From Macrotrachela quadricornifera (taxonomy: Eukaryota; Rotifera; Eurotatoria; Philodinida; Philodinidae): a stretch of 64,000 nt of DNA. The first letter of the stretch is position 1. Each line of letters begins with the position of its first letter. Location of the stretch: contig JAJEKB010020060.1 in NCBI GenBank assembly GCA_022393335.1, positions 22,267 to 86,266 on the forward strand, given 5' to 3'. A program made the position numbers and the translations under genes. Under the pieces are notes generated by a model. That model was given only the letters and a program-made list of their open reading frames with translations. It did no database searches and was not told the origin of the DNA. Positions 26,245 through 38,157 of the stretch are shown here, in pieces.

Positions 26245-26955
26245 GTTTCGTTAGAAGACTACAATTTCATTCAAAACTAATATTATAATCGAAATCAGCG
26301 TTAAAAGTTGAGTAGATTCATATATTTTCTAAAGGATTCTGAGAAAAATTTTTTTTTTTGAAAAAATCTCCGTACCCCCCCTCAGGGATGGTCTGGTCAA
26401 TAATGACAATCTTTTCGATAACTCAGCCATTTCGCGTTGGATCCTTCTCATCTTCGAACTCGACCGAGATATTGATGAGACGATTCTATGCACAAAATTT
26501 CAGCTCAATCGAATGTAGTTGTGAAGAGTTATCGTGTAAACGGCCGGCCGGCCGGACGGACACACTGACCGATTCTAGAGTGTACTCACTTTTTGAGTAC
26601 ACAAAAATTACGATTTCATTCAAAACTAATATCATATTCGGAATCAGCGTTAAAAACTGAGTCGATTTATATATATTTTAAATAATTCTGAGAAAAATTT
26701 TTTTTTCGAAAAAATCCCTGTACCCCCCTCAGGGAGGGTCTGGTCAATAATGACAATCTTTTCGATAACTCAGCCATTTGTCGTCGGATCTTCCTCATCT
26801 TCGAACTCGACCGAGATATTGATGAGACAGTTCTGTGCACAAAATTTCGGCTCAATCGAATGTAATTGTAAGGAGTTATCGTGTAAACGGACGGTCGGAC
26901 GGACGGACACACTGACCGATTCTAGAGTGTACTCACTTTTTGAGTACACAAAAAC
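26245..26955 (+). repeat. Tandem duplication of a roughly 350 bp repeat (copies 2 and 3)
   Basis: Units of about 26258-26607 and 26608-26955 match closely from CGATTTCATTCAAAACTAAT through GGTCTGGTCAATAATGAC to the tail. Each unit ends with a GGCCGGCC/GGACGGAC microsatellite, CACACTGACCGATTCTAGA and the perfect hairpin GTGTACTCACTTTTTGAGTACAC. Apparent reading frames on both strands are by-products of the repeat. Confidence 0.85.
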
Positions 26956-26959
26956 TGAA

Positions 26960-27260
26960 CGTAGAATGATATACCTTTACTAGAATTTGTGACTCATTGC
27001 ATATTCTCGTATATGCTTGTACGATTTTCTATGTTAAGAAATACTTTTTAAGCTTATGAAAGCAATAAACCCTATAAGTAAGAGTTTATTCTACGATTGT
27101 AATAAAAAATGTGCAACGATATGATTTTCCTTTAGAATTTGTTTGTTTCATATACTCCAAAAAAGGTTTTATGAACACAATAAAAATCTGTGTGTCTCGC
27201 AAATGTGAATTTTAACTTTCGGAAAAAATAATTATCTGTGTCAAATAAGAAACATCATAA
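26960..27260. other. Short AT-rich spacer
   Basis: No feature recognised. Confidence 0.4.
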
Positions 27261-27264
27261 ACTA

Positions 27265-27972
27265 GGGATGTAACAATACCAATACGGTATTGGGGTATTG
27301 GTATTGGTATCGGGTAGTATTGGGTGGTATTGGTATTGGTATTGGCAGTATTGATATTTCGTTGGTATTAGTATTGGTATTGGTATTGTAACTTCCTTAT
27401 TTTCCCGATCACCATCAGAGGTTCTATAAGGACTTTTGTAGAGCACCCTCGATAACCCCAGATTGGCTCGAACAACCCTATGCTCCATCCTTATCTTCAT
27501 GGGGAAAAAACGCCTCGAAATCTGATTGGCCGAAACTTTTTTTTCTAACAGCCAATCAGATTGCAGGAAATTGTAACTTCCTTATTTTCCGGGTAACCAT
27601 CGGACGTTCTATTAGGACTTTTGTAGAGCACCATCGATAACCCCAGATTGGCCCGAACAACCCTATGCTCCATCCTTATCTTCATGGAAAAAAAATGCGT
27701 CGAAATCTGATTGGCTGTGACAAAAAAAAGTTTCACCCAATCAGATTTCGAGGCGTTTTTTCCCCATGAAGATAAGGATGGAGCATAGGGTTGTTCGAGC
27801 CAATCTGGGGTTATCGAGGGCGCTCTACAAAAGTCCTAATAGAACCTCCGATGATTACTCGGAAAATAAGGAAGTTACAATACCAATACCAATACCGGTC
27901 AATACCAATACCAGTCGATACCAATACCGTCAATACCAATACCTCAATACCGTATTGGTATTGTTACATGCC
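27265..27972. mobile_element. hAT-like MITE carrying (TATTGG)n arrays
   Basis: The ends read GATGTAACAATACCAATACG and its complement, close to the usual hAT terminus TAGGGATGTAAC. Just inside each end is a hexamer array of GGTATT type (about 27272-27390 and 27875-27955). The middle holds three copies of a roughly 130 bp unit (about 27395-27520, 27570-27700 and, inverted, 27735-27870) containing CCAATCAGATTTCGA, GATAAGGATGGAGCATAGG and TCTACAAAAGTCC. No transposase. The 60-80 residue frames here are repeat by-products. Confidence 0.75.
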
Positions 27973-28169
27973 TATACTGGAGACATGATGGAGGATTTTT
28001 CGCAATGACAAAACTTCGACTTTTAGTTTTGAAACTACACGATATATTTTTCATCTATTATGGAAAAGTTCCCTAAGGGGCAATACTCCCTCTGTAAATT
28101 TTTTCTGGTTACGCCACTATTCAAGATTTTGTATATTATAAATGTATAAACAAACCTCGAGTGAATAAA

Positions 28170-28860
28170 GATAATCTTCACTATGATCTAATTATAGATT
28201 ATCATCATCGATATATTCAGCAGCTTCTTTATCTTTAATTGTATTTCGAATAAAAAAAGCAAAAATGATAGGCAAACATATCACTTATATAATAAAGATA
28301 ATCTATCGAAAGTTTTCTTTATCAATGGATCTACCTTAATTGTTTGAATGAATAATATTGATGAGGAAAAACCACTCACAAGTGATGTTAATCATTTTTG
28401 AGTTTTCAAATCACCAAATCCAATTTCACGAATAATAATAGAAACTACAGCCAATATAAATGATAAACTATAAGCAATAAAAAGATATCACCAACGAAAT
28501 GGTACTGGCAATCGTTTATTGCCACAAAACTGAATCAATTTCACTACAAAAATAAGAGAAAATCTTACTAATTAATTGTAATTTAATCTACGGTAATGAT
28601 TGTGGTCTTGTTTTATAAATAGCTTCACGTAATGGAGAAAGTTGTTGGTGAGAACGTTTGAGGTTTTATACGTCGAAAGAACTACATAAGTAATATACTT
28701 CGAAGAAATGAAAATATTTCAACGATGACACCAATACTAATCTCAATATTTATCAAACAAAAAATTCAAAACTAATTAAAGAAATAAGACAAACATGTTC
28801 AGAAATGATATAAAGAGGACAAAATGATAGACTATTCGTATTTTTTGTTGTTCTTACTTA
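28170..28860 (-). pseudogene. Polycystin-1-like gene, C-terminal membrane part
   Basis: On the minus strand the exons read ISIGVIVEIFSFLRSILL...FFRRIKP, then SHQQLSPLREAIYKTRP, then LSFILAVVSIIIREIGFGDLKTQK-stop-LTSLVSGFSSSILFIQTIKV and LPIIFAFFIRNTIKDKEAAE. This matches the transmembrane region of bdelloid polycystin/PKD1-like proteins, which sense stimuli in cilia or gametes. TGA codons at 28392-28394 (Trp expected) and 28488-28490 break the frame. It continues upstream at 30828 beyond an inserted foldback element. Confidence 0.65.
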
Positions 28861-29207
28861 AAGGATGGGGGTGAGTTTGATAGCAAAACAGGCCCTATTT
28901 AGAAATCATAACAGAACCTACACTATTTATATATAATCATGAAGACAATTGATTCCACTATTTATCTAGATCATAGTTTTGCTATAATATTGATTTTCTT
29001 ATTGATTCCATCATATATAAAGTAGAGGGTATGTAGGACATAGAAGATGCAGTATGGTGGTCCGCGTGTATATCTTCGATCTCTATTATTTAAAGAGACT
29101 TCGTTACCATTTTTTCTGCATAACTAGGCCTTAGTATGTCCTTCAAAAATGCTCGAACATGAGCCTTTCGAAAGCTTGCCTTTGGAATTCTGCTAAGACC
29201 ATATTGC

Positions 29208-29565
29208 CCATGTAAAAAAGTTTCAAAAATCATGATTTTTATGAGAAATTCGATGAGAAATCGATTTAAATGGCACGATTTTCATAGCTGAGTCATCAAT
29301 CAAATTGAAAAAATCAATTAAAACCGAATAAGGTGTTGTAGTAAATCGATTAAAATCGATTTTTTTTTCACGGAAAATCAAATATCATAAGATTTCAATC
29401 GATTACATACAGCTTAATCGATTTTTTACTACAATTTAATTGATTTTAATTGATCTTTGTAATATAATTGATGACTAAGCTATGAAAATCGTGCCATTTA
29501 AATCGATTTGTCATCGGATTTCTCATAAAAATCATGATTTTTGCAACTTTTTTTACATGGGTGGT
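29208..29565. repeat. Palindrome nested inside the 2 kb foldback element
   Basis: Arms of about 160 bp (about 29208-29365 and 29405-29565) are reverse complements. They share AAATCATGATTTTTATGAGAAAT and CGATTTAAATGGCACGATTTTCAT with their complements. It begins directly at the inner edge of the left TIR. Confidence 0.8.
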
Positions 29566-30069
29566 TTTCATAGGTCATTTATATAGGACTTAAGAGGGTG
29601 TTTTGCTTCGAAGTCGACTATTTGAAAACATTCTACCCTCATTTTTTTTCATAACTATTTCTTCTATGATTTTAAAAAATACCGAAGACGGACTTTTAAA
29701 TCCTTATAGAATCATGTAAATTTCAACGGTACATAGATAGTTATAAGATTAAATGTGTGTAATGAATATAGAATATCTTGATATTATTGAAACGGTTTTG
29801 TTTTCGTTGTAAAGAGTTTTAGTAAATTTTTTGTGTAACGGTAGTTAACGTATGAATCTATGAAAATAATTGATTATCGAAGTACTATGTATGTGTAATA
29901 TAACAAACCTAATTATGAAATTCAGATGTGGAAAATATCTTTTTATAAATAATGATCAGTAATCGTGTATAATGTAGAAAATTGAAATACGGTCGCGGAA
30001 AAATTAATGCATGTTGCCGAATAGAAATTTACTAGTGATGTTCTGATATTTGTATATTACGAGGATAGA

Positions 30070-30414
30070 CTATGTGTAGTTTCTTTCGAAAATAGAAGTT
30101 CTATTTAAAATACTTTTAACTGATTTTTCAGAAAGAAATATGAAATAAATGAGGTAATGAGAACTTAGAGAATAGCAGATGACTTCGTCGTTATCATCAG
30201 ACGAATATTCACCGTCTGATATTAAATCACAAAAATGTATATTATATGAATTAGTTAATGAAGACTGTTTGTTTCTTTTGAGTTGATACCGTTCATAAAA
30301 AAGGAACCAAATTGCAGAGGCGACATGTGAGCAACATCTCACTGTTCTAGTACTATCTTTGCATATGCAATACCAAGTCACTTTTGATTTTTTATGAAAA
30401 AAAGAAACTAGCAT
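30070..30414 (-). CDS. SWIM-like zinc motif frame inside the 2 kb foldback element
   Basis: The 114-residue frame contains WYCICKDSTRTVRCCSHVASAIW, a C-x-C-x(n)-C-x-H arrangement like the SWIM zinc finger that ends many MULE-type transposases. No DDE block was recognised around it. It may be the degraded 3' end of the element's own transposase. Confidence 0.35.
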   Translation of the reverse strand: MLVSFFHKKSKVTWYCICKDSTRTVRCCSHVASAIWFLFYERYQLKRNKQSSLTNSYNIHFCDLISDGEYSSDDNDEVICYSLSSHYLIYFIFLSEKSVKSILNRTSIFERNYT

Positions 30415-30827
30415 GTCTTCAAATAGTAGACTTCGAGCTCAATCACTTCCTGAAATCCTATATAAATGACCTATGAGGACCAGTATGGTCTTAGCAGAAT
30501 TCCAAAAGCAAGCTTTCGAAAGGCTCATGTTCGAGCATTTTTGAAGGACATACTAAGGCCTAGTTATGCAGAAAAAATGGTAACGAAGTCTCTTTAAATA
30601 ATAGAGATCGAAGATATACACGCGGACCACCATACTGCATCTTCTATGTCCTACATACCCTCTACTTTATATATGATGGAATCAATAAGAAAATCAATAT
30701 TATAGCAAAACTATGATCTAGATAAATAGTGGAATCAATTGTCTTCATGATTATATATAAATAGTGTAGGTTCTGTTATGATTTCTAAATAGGGCCTGTT
30801 TTGCTATCAAACTCACCCCATCCTTAT

Positions 30828-30965
30828 TTAATCATAATAAAGAATAACCAGAAGCATTACAGTAAATAGTAAAACAAAACAACAAGTACATCGTTGAACA
30901 CGCAGAAGTTTATTTGAAGGTGGTCGCGATACTATTGAAGACTAAATATGATCGTCTAATAAACT
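30828..30965 (-). pseudogene. Polycystin-1-like gene, first transmembrane exon
   Basis: The minus strand reads SSIVSRPPSNKLLRVQRCTCCFVLLFTVMLLVILYYD, a characteristic PKD1-family segment just before and within the first membrane helix. A TAG at 30942-30944 sits where relatives carry Trp. The exon is cut on its 3' side by the 2 kb foldback element. Confidence 0.7.
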
Positions 30966-31559
30966 ATGGATATGCTTGTTTCAACAGCGTATCAGAAAAT
31001 TCTCGTTTTTGATGTTCGCCTGCAATTAATAAAACAAGTTCAATCTAATGTTATTCGAGAAGAGAAAAATGACTAATCGAGACTCTGACTGAAGATGAAA
31101 ATGTCGAAAATTTGAAAAAAAGTCGGTTTAGGTGTTCGATAAGAACGTCATTATCACTTGTACGCAATGTCACATTAGTAGCTTCAAATCGCGAGAAAAG
31201 CACCGAGGCTTAGCGAACTAGCTGACGAAATAATGAGATACTACTTTATCTCAGTGTTTACGTGTGCATGGCTAGTTTAAGTCAACACTTCACTAGAAGC
31301 AGTACTTAAATAATATATCAAAGCTTTTTTGCTAGGTCTTTCTTTCTCAATAGTGAGAACTTGATTCCAATTTAGCTACTTGGTTTTTTTCGAATTTATT
31401 CACTAAAAATTTATGCAAATGTCTGCGCCTCAGTTTTTGACATTTTTACATTCGCCTAAAAAGTTGAGTGTGAATCGAGAGAAGTTTGTTCGATGAAAAA
31501 AAAAATTTCACCTCGTTTATTCAACAGCTAGACAATTCTGACAAATAAAATACGGTTTT

Positions 31560-32020
31560 CCCATTGTTTGAAAATTACAATATTTAAGAAATCATGATGC
31601 TGATATACCTTCACTTCAATTATCATGACAAATACGAATAGAATTCAATAGTCCTAATGATCGAATATTTTTCCCTAGAAAACAACGATAATTTTTATTT
31701 TGAAACAGTCATCAATTCCACCATGTTGGAATATTTTTCGATGTGAATTATTAAATCTACAGACAGATGTTTTATTATCATCATCAGCAAGAATAAAACG
31801 AACTTTTAGTTTCGTTTCAGTGCATCTTTCGATGACCGGTTAAAAGAATAATTTCAAAAAACTAATCATCTATTTTACGACTAACAACTAATGTTATTAC
31901 TCATCATCTTTATATCTTGTAACGTGCAAAAATAAATAATAAATCATTTTATTTCAAGTAAAATTAACGTTTGAAAATACATTATTTCAATTAATTGATG
32001 ATAATAAAAAACACTCGCAA
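31560..32020 (-). pseudogene. Polycystin-1-like gene, PLAT domain and preceding segment
   Basis: The stretch at about 31600-31835 reads KVRFILADDDNKTSVCRFNNSHRKIFQHGGIDDCF and, after a shift, LGLLNSIRICHDN, which is the PLAT/LH2 beta-sandwich of polycystins. The stretch at about 31915-32020 reads FSTYLTRFAS, then IN-stop-NNVFSNVNFT-stop-NK, matching the post-GPS linker just before the first helix. TGA codons lie at 31987-31989 (Trp expected) and 31954-31956. At least one frameshift is present. Confidence 0.65.
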
Positions 32021-32429
32021 ATCTTGTTAAATAGGTAGAAAAGACATTATATTTGATAAGAATTTGACAATGATCCATCCTATAGTAAACAAAACAATGT
32101 TTTTGTTTTCGCAAGAAGAGAAAACTTTCTAATAATCCATCCGATTGTCAATATTGAAGTGATAATAACCTAATCCATAATTTGATGAAAAATGAAATGG
32201 TGTATTAGATATTGGTAGATTAGGAATGCATTGATTGAAACAAAGGTCTATCGAACTCAATTCTCTTAGATCAAAGATCACTGATTGATGATCAACTGTA
32301 CGTTAATTATCGATGAAATATTATCACTTATTAAATCTAAATTCAGAAATTGTTGTGTATATCAAACAATACCCAGACAGACAAAACTCGAAAAAAAACA
32401 GTGGAATACGCGTAGAAATTTTAACGAAA

Positions 32430-32800
32430 AAAAAATCCGGAAAAGCGCACATTTTCCCGATTTTTATCTCCGTTAGGTTTTCTACGCTCATAAACGCTTT
32501 GAAAAAATACGTATCGTTACGAATAGCAATTCTACGCGTTTTTACTACTTGAATATCTGCGCGTTTCTAACGCCGGAAAATGTGCGCTTTTCCCGATTTT
32601 TATCTCCGTTAGCTTTTCTAAACTACTAAACGCGTTGAAGATCTACCCGTTTATAACACTTGCAACCGTACCTACTTTTACGATTTACAATTCTACGCGT
32701 TTTTACTAATTTGAATATCTGCGCGTTTCTAACGCCGGAAAATGTGCGCTTTTCCCGATTTTTATCTCCGTTAGCTTTTGTACACTACTAAACACGTTGA
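32430..32800. repeat. Diverged tandem units near the left end of the satellite element
   Basis: CCCGATTTTTATCTCCGTTAG recurs near 32457, 32594 and 32757. Each copy is preceded by GCGTTTCTAACGCCGGAAAA or a variant and separated by roughly 140-160 bp. Similar ACGCGTTTTTA words recur at the right end (37920-37945). Confidence 0.8.
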
Positions 32801-32929
32801 AAATCTACTACTTATTACCACTAGCAAATGTATGCCTCTTTCTCAATTTGCAAATCTATGTGGTTTTAACGTCTAACATGTGCACTTTTACCCATTTCTT
32901 ACCCTTAACTTTCCAACGCGATAAAACTA

Positions 32930-33420
32930 TACCCATACGGATAACGCATCAACCTATACCCCCATGGGTAACGAATACACATATACCCATATGGGTAACG
33001 TATAAACATATACCTATATGGGTAATATATAGACTTATACCTACAAAGGTAACGCATCAACCTATACCCACACGGGTAACGCAAACACATATACCCATAT
33101 GGGTAATATATAGACTTATACCCACACGGGCAACGCATCAACTTATACCCGCATGGGTAACGTAAAAACATATACCCATATGGGTAATGTATAGACTTAT
33201 ACCCATAGGGGTAACGCATACACATATACCCACATGGGTAACGTAAAAACATATACCCAAATGGGTAACGTATAAACATATACCTATATGGGTAATATAT
33301 AGACTTATACCCAGACGGGTAACGCATACACATATACCTATATGGGTTACATATAGACCGATATTCATATTGGCGACATATAGACTTATATCTATGCACT
33401 TAACCTATACATATACACTC
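32930..33420. repeat. Array of about 30 bp units, each with an ACCCATATGGGT palindrome
   Basis: About 16 copies of TATACCCATATGGGTAACG plus a short variable linker. The palindromic core is often kept even where single bases vary (ACCCACATGGGT, ACCTATATGGGT). The unit length is a multiple of three, so long frames appear on both strands (for example 32905-33399 minus), but they are not genes. Confidence 0.9.
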
Positions 33421-34059
33421 ACATGGGCGACCTACAGACTTATATTCACACGGCTACGGTTTAGACAGACATCCGTATAAGTTTTCATGTAGGCATATAC
33501 TCACAAAGATATGGGTAAAAATATTTATTTGATGGGAACTGATATAGTGGTATATCTCAAGGACATAGACTACAAGTTGAGAGGCCGAAGTTTACGGACT
33601 TCATTCAAATAAACTAGAGATCTGATGAACTCGTTCATTTGAAGGATATAAACTATATATACAGTTCTTCTCCAGACACTGAGATTTTCGGCCGATTTGG
33701 TACGATTGAACTGAGTTGTGAAAACAATCTTTCAACATAAAATGTATAATGTATCTTAGAGTGGCACTTTATAGAGAAATCTTTAAGTTCTGATCTACTA
33801 ATATACTAGGCCTCCTGCACTAATCGAGTTTCCCATACTAGAACATCACGCTTAAATAGAGGTTCCTGTCAGCGAAAAATTTGAAATGCGTAGTACAAGC
33901 TTCTCTTAGTTAGGTGATAAAATAGTAAAACTAACATTTAAGTTACCTCGACTGAAGGGAGGGTTATAAGAAAAAAAGTAAAATACGTTTGTTTGTGTGT
34001 CGCAGGTCAATAGAGTATAAACATTAAAGATACACATGCACCTATCTATAAGAATTCGC

Positions 34060-34330
34060 ATAGGTCCATAAGTGCTATACTATAGGAGTATGGTTGGGTC
34101 CTCATGTGCTATACTATANNNNNNNNNNTATACTATAGGAGTATGGTTGGGTCCTCATGTGCTATACTATAGGAGCACCCTTGGGTGCTTATATCCTATG
34201 CAATGAAGGTACTCTTGGATTCTTATATTCTATACTATAAGGGTATCCTTGGGATCACATATGCTATACTACACAGGTGCCCTTGGGTCCTCATATGCTA
34301 CACCATGGGTTACCCTCGTTCCCTCAACTA
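34060..34330. repeat. Array of about 53 bp units with a gap of ten Ns
   Basis: Units contain GCTATACTATAGGAG followed by TTGGGTCCTCAT, in about five copies. Positions 34119-34128 are N, inside the array, so copy number is unknown. Confidence 0.85.
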
Positions 34331-35474
34331 CTATTTCCTCCACTAAAGAGAGTATGATATAGGAAACAAAATTATTGGATTTGTTCGCGTGTCATAGTTC
34401 AAAAGAATGAAAAGCTCGCAGTTGAAGCGCATCGTTACGGCTTGCTCAGCCGTCGGCTGAATACAATTCATTGAATATTTATCGTCTTATTAAATTCTAC
34501 GTTTAGAAGTATCGCTACAGAAACACATGCATACAAAAAACCTATATATTATTGAAAGAGTTAATCTTGTTAAAAGAAAACTGTCTGCAATAATAATGCA
34601 TTGTTTTTTGTATGTATATGTTTGTTTAGGAAGAGTTCTCAATATGTAAATACGATGAGAAGCGATAGAAAATTGGTAGACTATATTCAGTACTGCTATA
34701 TAAGGTTGAAGGTGTGTTGTTTATAATATGATAGACTGCTGTTGAATTTGACGTGCAGAGAATCTATCTGTATGAAGTTCAGTGTTTGTGGGTATCTATA
34801 TAGAATTGATTAATTGAGAAAATATCAAATCGAATATTGTATTTTTTTTTGAAATCTTATGGTGAGGAATGGGTGAAATCTCGTAGAAACTTTAAGAATT
34901 TAATGTATTAATGATCCTAGAACTTTTTAGAATTTACTAGAGCAGGACCAGTAAATGTGCAACAATGCTTTTGGTACTTTGAGGAATCATATGGAATGTA
35001 ATAGATTGACGATTTGCTAGCTTTATGAGATTTTTAGGAATTCTAGAAAATATGATGATGATGCTTGAAAAATTGTCTAAAACCATCTAGAAGGTTCTGA
35101 ATATAAAAATTCTTTAAAACTCTCGAGAACATTTAAAACCCTCCTGGAATCTGTCGAAGATTCTTAAAATTTCCACAGTTACTCAGTAACGCATAATTAT
35201 CTAAAAGACTTTTGGATATGAATGCTTGTCGAACTTTCTAGAAGATAGTAAAGAATCGCTCGGCTGCAGTTGAAATCACTTAGAATATTGCAATAGTCGA
35301 TAAGTAATGTACTCCGTTGCTTAGTGAACGGCAAATAGTAGATGACTAAAGAGTAATAGCGCCTATCACTACAAACTCTTAAAAGTTTTTGGAACATTCA
35401 TGAACATTGTTTAGCAAGTATATATATGAGGTTAGTTTTGTTAATAACCAACTACTAAAGGTATTCATCGCGTC

Positions 35475-35512
<38 letters not shown>

Positions 35513-35989
35513 ATGTTCAATACCTGTTTGTAACCGGGTCAATACTCAAGGATCAGTAGGTTCGTCAGAAGCCTTAAGACCATATTGAAAGAAGACTCAC
35601 TAAAAAGTGAACAGGGGGAAGGAGGCTACAACAATAGAAGACTATAATTGGTAACTTTAATAGAAAAATCTATTTAATTTGAGAAGTGTGTGTATTTTTT
35701 AAATTTAGAAAATAACTCTAAATGTTCAAAGCAAATGGGAACCCAAGAAAATAACTTTAAGATGCTCCCCATGTATGGACGCAAAGTCTCATTGAATATT
35801 GAGAAATCACAAAATAAAATCCATCACAGAAAAGTGTATTGAATTCATAAAATGTAAATATGTGTAATATCCAATAAAACAACACCAGCTTATACAGCAT
35901 ATTTTACTGTGGAACAAGAAGTTAGTTTTTCAACGCGTTAAAATAGGTGTACTCTTTCTGAATGCTGTGAAATTACGAAATGGAATTGA

Positions 35990-37780
35990 GTATATAAAAA
36001 CGTGCATAACTTTCAACTCGTAAATACCAGTAAAATCTCTTTCAATAACCTCAAGAAATAAAGTGATCTTTAATGTTAGAAAACATATTCATAGTTGAAC
36101 TCGTAAATACAAGTTAAATCTCTTTCAATAACATTAAAAAACGAAATATTTTCTAACTTAAGAAAATATGTTTATAGCTGAACTCGTAGATACGAATAGA
36201 ATCTCTTTTAATAACATTAAAAAACGAAATGATCGCTAACGTAAAAAAACATATTCATAAATAAATTAGTAAATACGAGCAAAATTTCTTTCAATAACAT
36301 GAAAAAACGAAGTGATCTCTAACGTAAAAAAACTGGTTCAAAAATGTACCCGTAAATATGGGTGAAATCTTTTCCAACAACACCAAAAATAAAACTAATA
36401 TTTAATTCAGAAAGATACGTTCATCACTGAACTAGTAAATACGAATAAAGTTTCTTTAAATAATAACAAACAACGAACTGATATCTAGCTCAAGCCAACA
36501 TGCTCATAATTGAACCAGTTAATACGAGTTAAATCATTTCCAATAGCACCAGAAAACAAAACAATTTCTCAGTGTAGAAAACATGTTTATAAATAAACTA
36601 CTTAATACGGGTAAAACTTTTTTTAATAATACCAAAAACGAAGTGATATTTAACTGAATCTAACCCGTTCAAAATTGAAGTAGTATATACTAAAAAAATT
36701 TCTTCCAATAGCATGAAAAAGCGAAGTCATTTCCAACGTAAAACAACAGGTGCTTAACTGAACTAGTACATATGAGCAAAATTGATTTCAAGCAGATCAA
36801 AAAACGAAATATTATTTAACTCATCAAGGGACGTTCATGATTGAACTGTTACGTACAAGTCAAATCTCTTTTAAGAACGTGAAAAAACGGAGTACTATTT
36901 CACTCATGAAAATATGTTCATAATTGAACTGGTGAACACGTGTAAAATTTCTGTCTATAACGTAAAAAAACAAAGTTATTTTCAACGTAGAAAAACGGGC
37001 GCATAACTGAACTCGTAAATATAAGTAAAATACCTTTTAAGAACATCGAAAACCGAAATAATTTCTATCTCAAGAAAACAGGTTTATAAGTGAACCAGTT
37101 AATACGAGTAACACTTCTTTTAATACTATCAAAAAACGAAGTAGTATTTAACTGAAGAAAACATCTTTATAACTTAACTTGCTAATACAAGTAAAATTTC
37201 TCTCAAAAACGTCAGAAAACGAAGTACTGTTTAACTCATAAAAATATATTCTGAATCGGACAAGTTAATATCAGTTAAATGCCTTTAAATAACATCAAAA
37301 AACAAAATGATTTCAACGTAAGAAAACAGACGTATAATTGACCTCGTAAATATAAGTGAAACCTCTTTGAAGAACATCAAAAAACGAAACGATATCTAAC
37401 GTGAGAATACATGTCCACAGTTGGACTCGCTAATACGAATAAAATTTCAACAAATAACATGAGAAAACGAAGTAATTTCTAAAGTACGAAAACATGTTCA
37501 TAATTCAACTCGTTAATACTAGTAAAATTTCTTCGTTTAACGTCAAAAAACGAGGTTTTTTCTAACGTAAGAGAACGTTTTTATGAATAAGCTAGTGTAC
37601 GAGTAAAATCTCTTTCAAGAACATCAGAAAACGAAATAATATTCGACTCATGAAAATATGTTCATAATCGAACTTGTGAATACGAGTTGAATCCCTTTTA
37701 AAGACATCAAAAAGCGAAATTATTTCTAACGTACGAAAACATATGTCTAATCGAACAAGTAAATACGAGTAAAATGGATA
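35990..37780. repeat. Satellite, period about 93 bp, about 18 copies
   Basis: Each unit contains AACTCGTAAATACGAGTAAAA, then TCTTTCAATAACATCAAAAAACGAA, then TAACGTAAGAAAACATGTTCATA, with 10-25 percent visible divergence. It ends about 180 bp before the right terminus of the element. Confidence 0.85.
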
Positions 37781-38157
37781 TAAATAACGGGAAATAACGG
37801 AGTTTTGTTTTTAGCCGTAATTAGGTGTCGTGGATTTTAGAGATATAAACTGGTTAACATTCCGTAAAAACGGTGTTTTCACGTTACTGATAAGTAAAAA
37901 CTGCGTTTTTACGAATTTTTAACGCGTTTTTACGCGTTTTTTTGAGGGTCTTGTCTGTCTGGGTAGTGAATACTTACTTCAAGAACAAAGTAAATCTGAT
38001 TCATTCTTCTTCTGTACACGTAGAAGGTGAACGTATCGTTCCTCCTCCTCTGCTGCCACACATATATTGTGTGACAAACGTGTTTAGTCATCAAATTCCT
38101 ATAAAAAATCTCACTATTATTACAAAATTCGCAACAATATAAAACATATAAGTATAT

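Larger units (their letters stand above)
28861..30827. mobile_element. Foldback transposon (2 kb) with TIRs of about 345 bp, inside the polycystin-like gene
   Basis: The left TIR (28861-29205) and right TIR (30484-30827) are near-identical reverse complements beginning AAGGATGGGG. Polycystin-like coding sequence lies on both sides. No transposase is recognised inside. A minus-strand frame at 30070-30414 (WYCICKDSTRTVRCCSHVASAIWFLFY) resembles a SWIM-like C-x-C-x-H zinc motif, which could be a transposase remnant. No clear target duplication was seen. Confidence 0.85.
32372..37963. mobile_element. Element of 5.6 kb composed largely of tandem arrays, bounded by short TIRs
   Basis: The termini CCCAGACAGACAA and TTGTCTGTCTGGG face each other at 32372 and 37963, each flanked by TA (32370-32371 and 37964-37965). 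A TA duplication would fit a Tc1/mariner-like mechanism. Between them lie at least four different arrays, a (TA)n tract near 35480-35510, a run of ten Ns, and about 1.5 kb of AT-rich DNA (34450-35990). No gene is recognised; the reading frames inside are repeat by-products. Confidence 0.6.

Noticed and set aside
26358..26983. Paired plus and minus frames of 77-100 residues
   Set aside because: They arise from the tandemly duplicated 350 bp repeat and its microsatellite.
27271..27960. Telomere-like repeats
   Set aside because: The TATTGG hexamers lie in opposite orientation inside MITE ends and do not match a telomeric G-rich unit.
32905..33399. 164-residue minus-strand Tyr/Arg-rich frame
   Set aside because: Produced by the 30 bp tandem repeat, whose unit length is a multiple of three.
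32930..37780. CRISPR array
   Set aside because: Units are head-to-tail satellites without unique spacers, and the sequence is eukaryotic.
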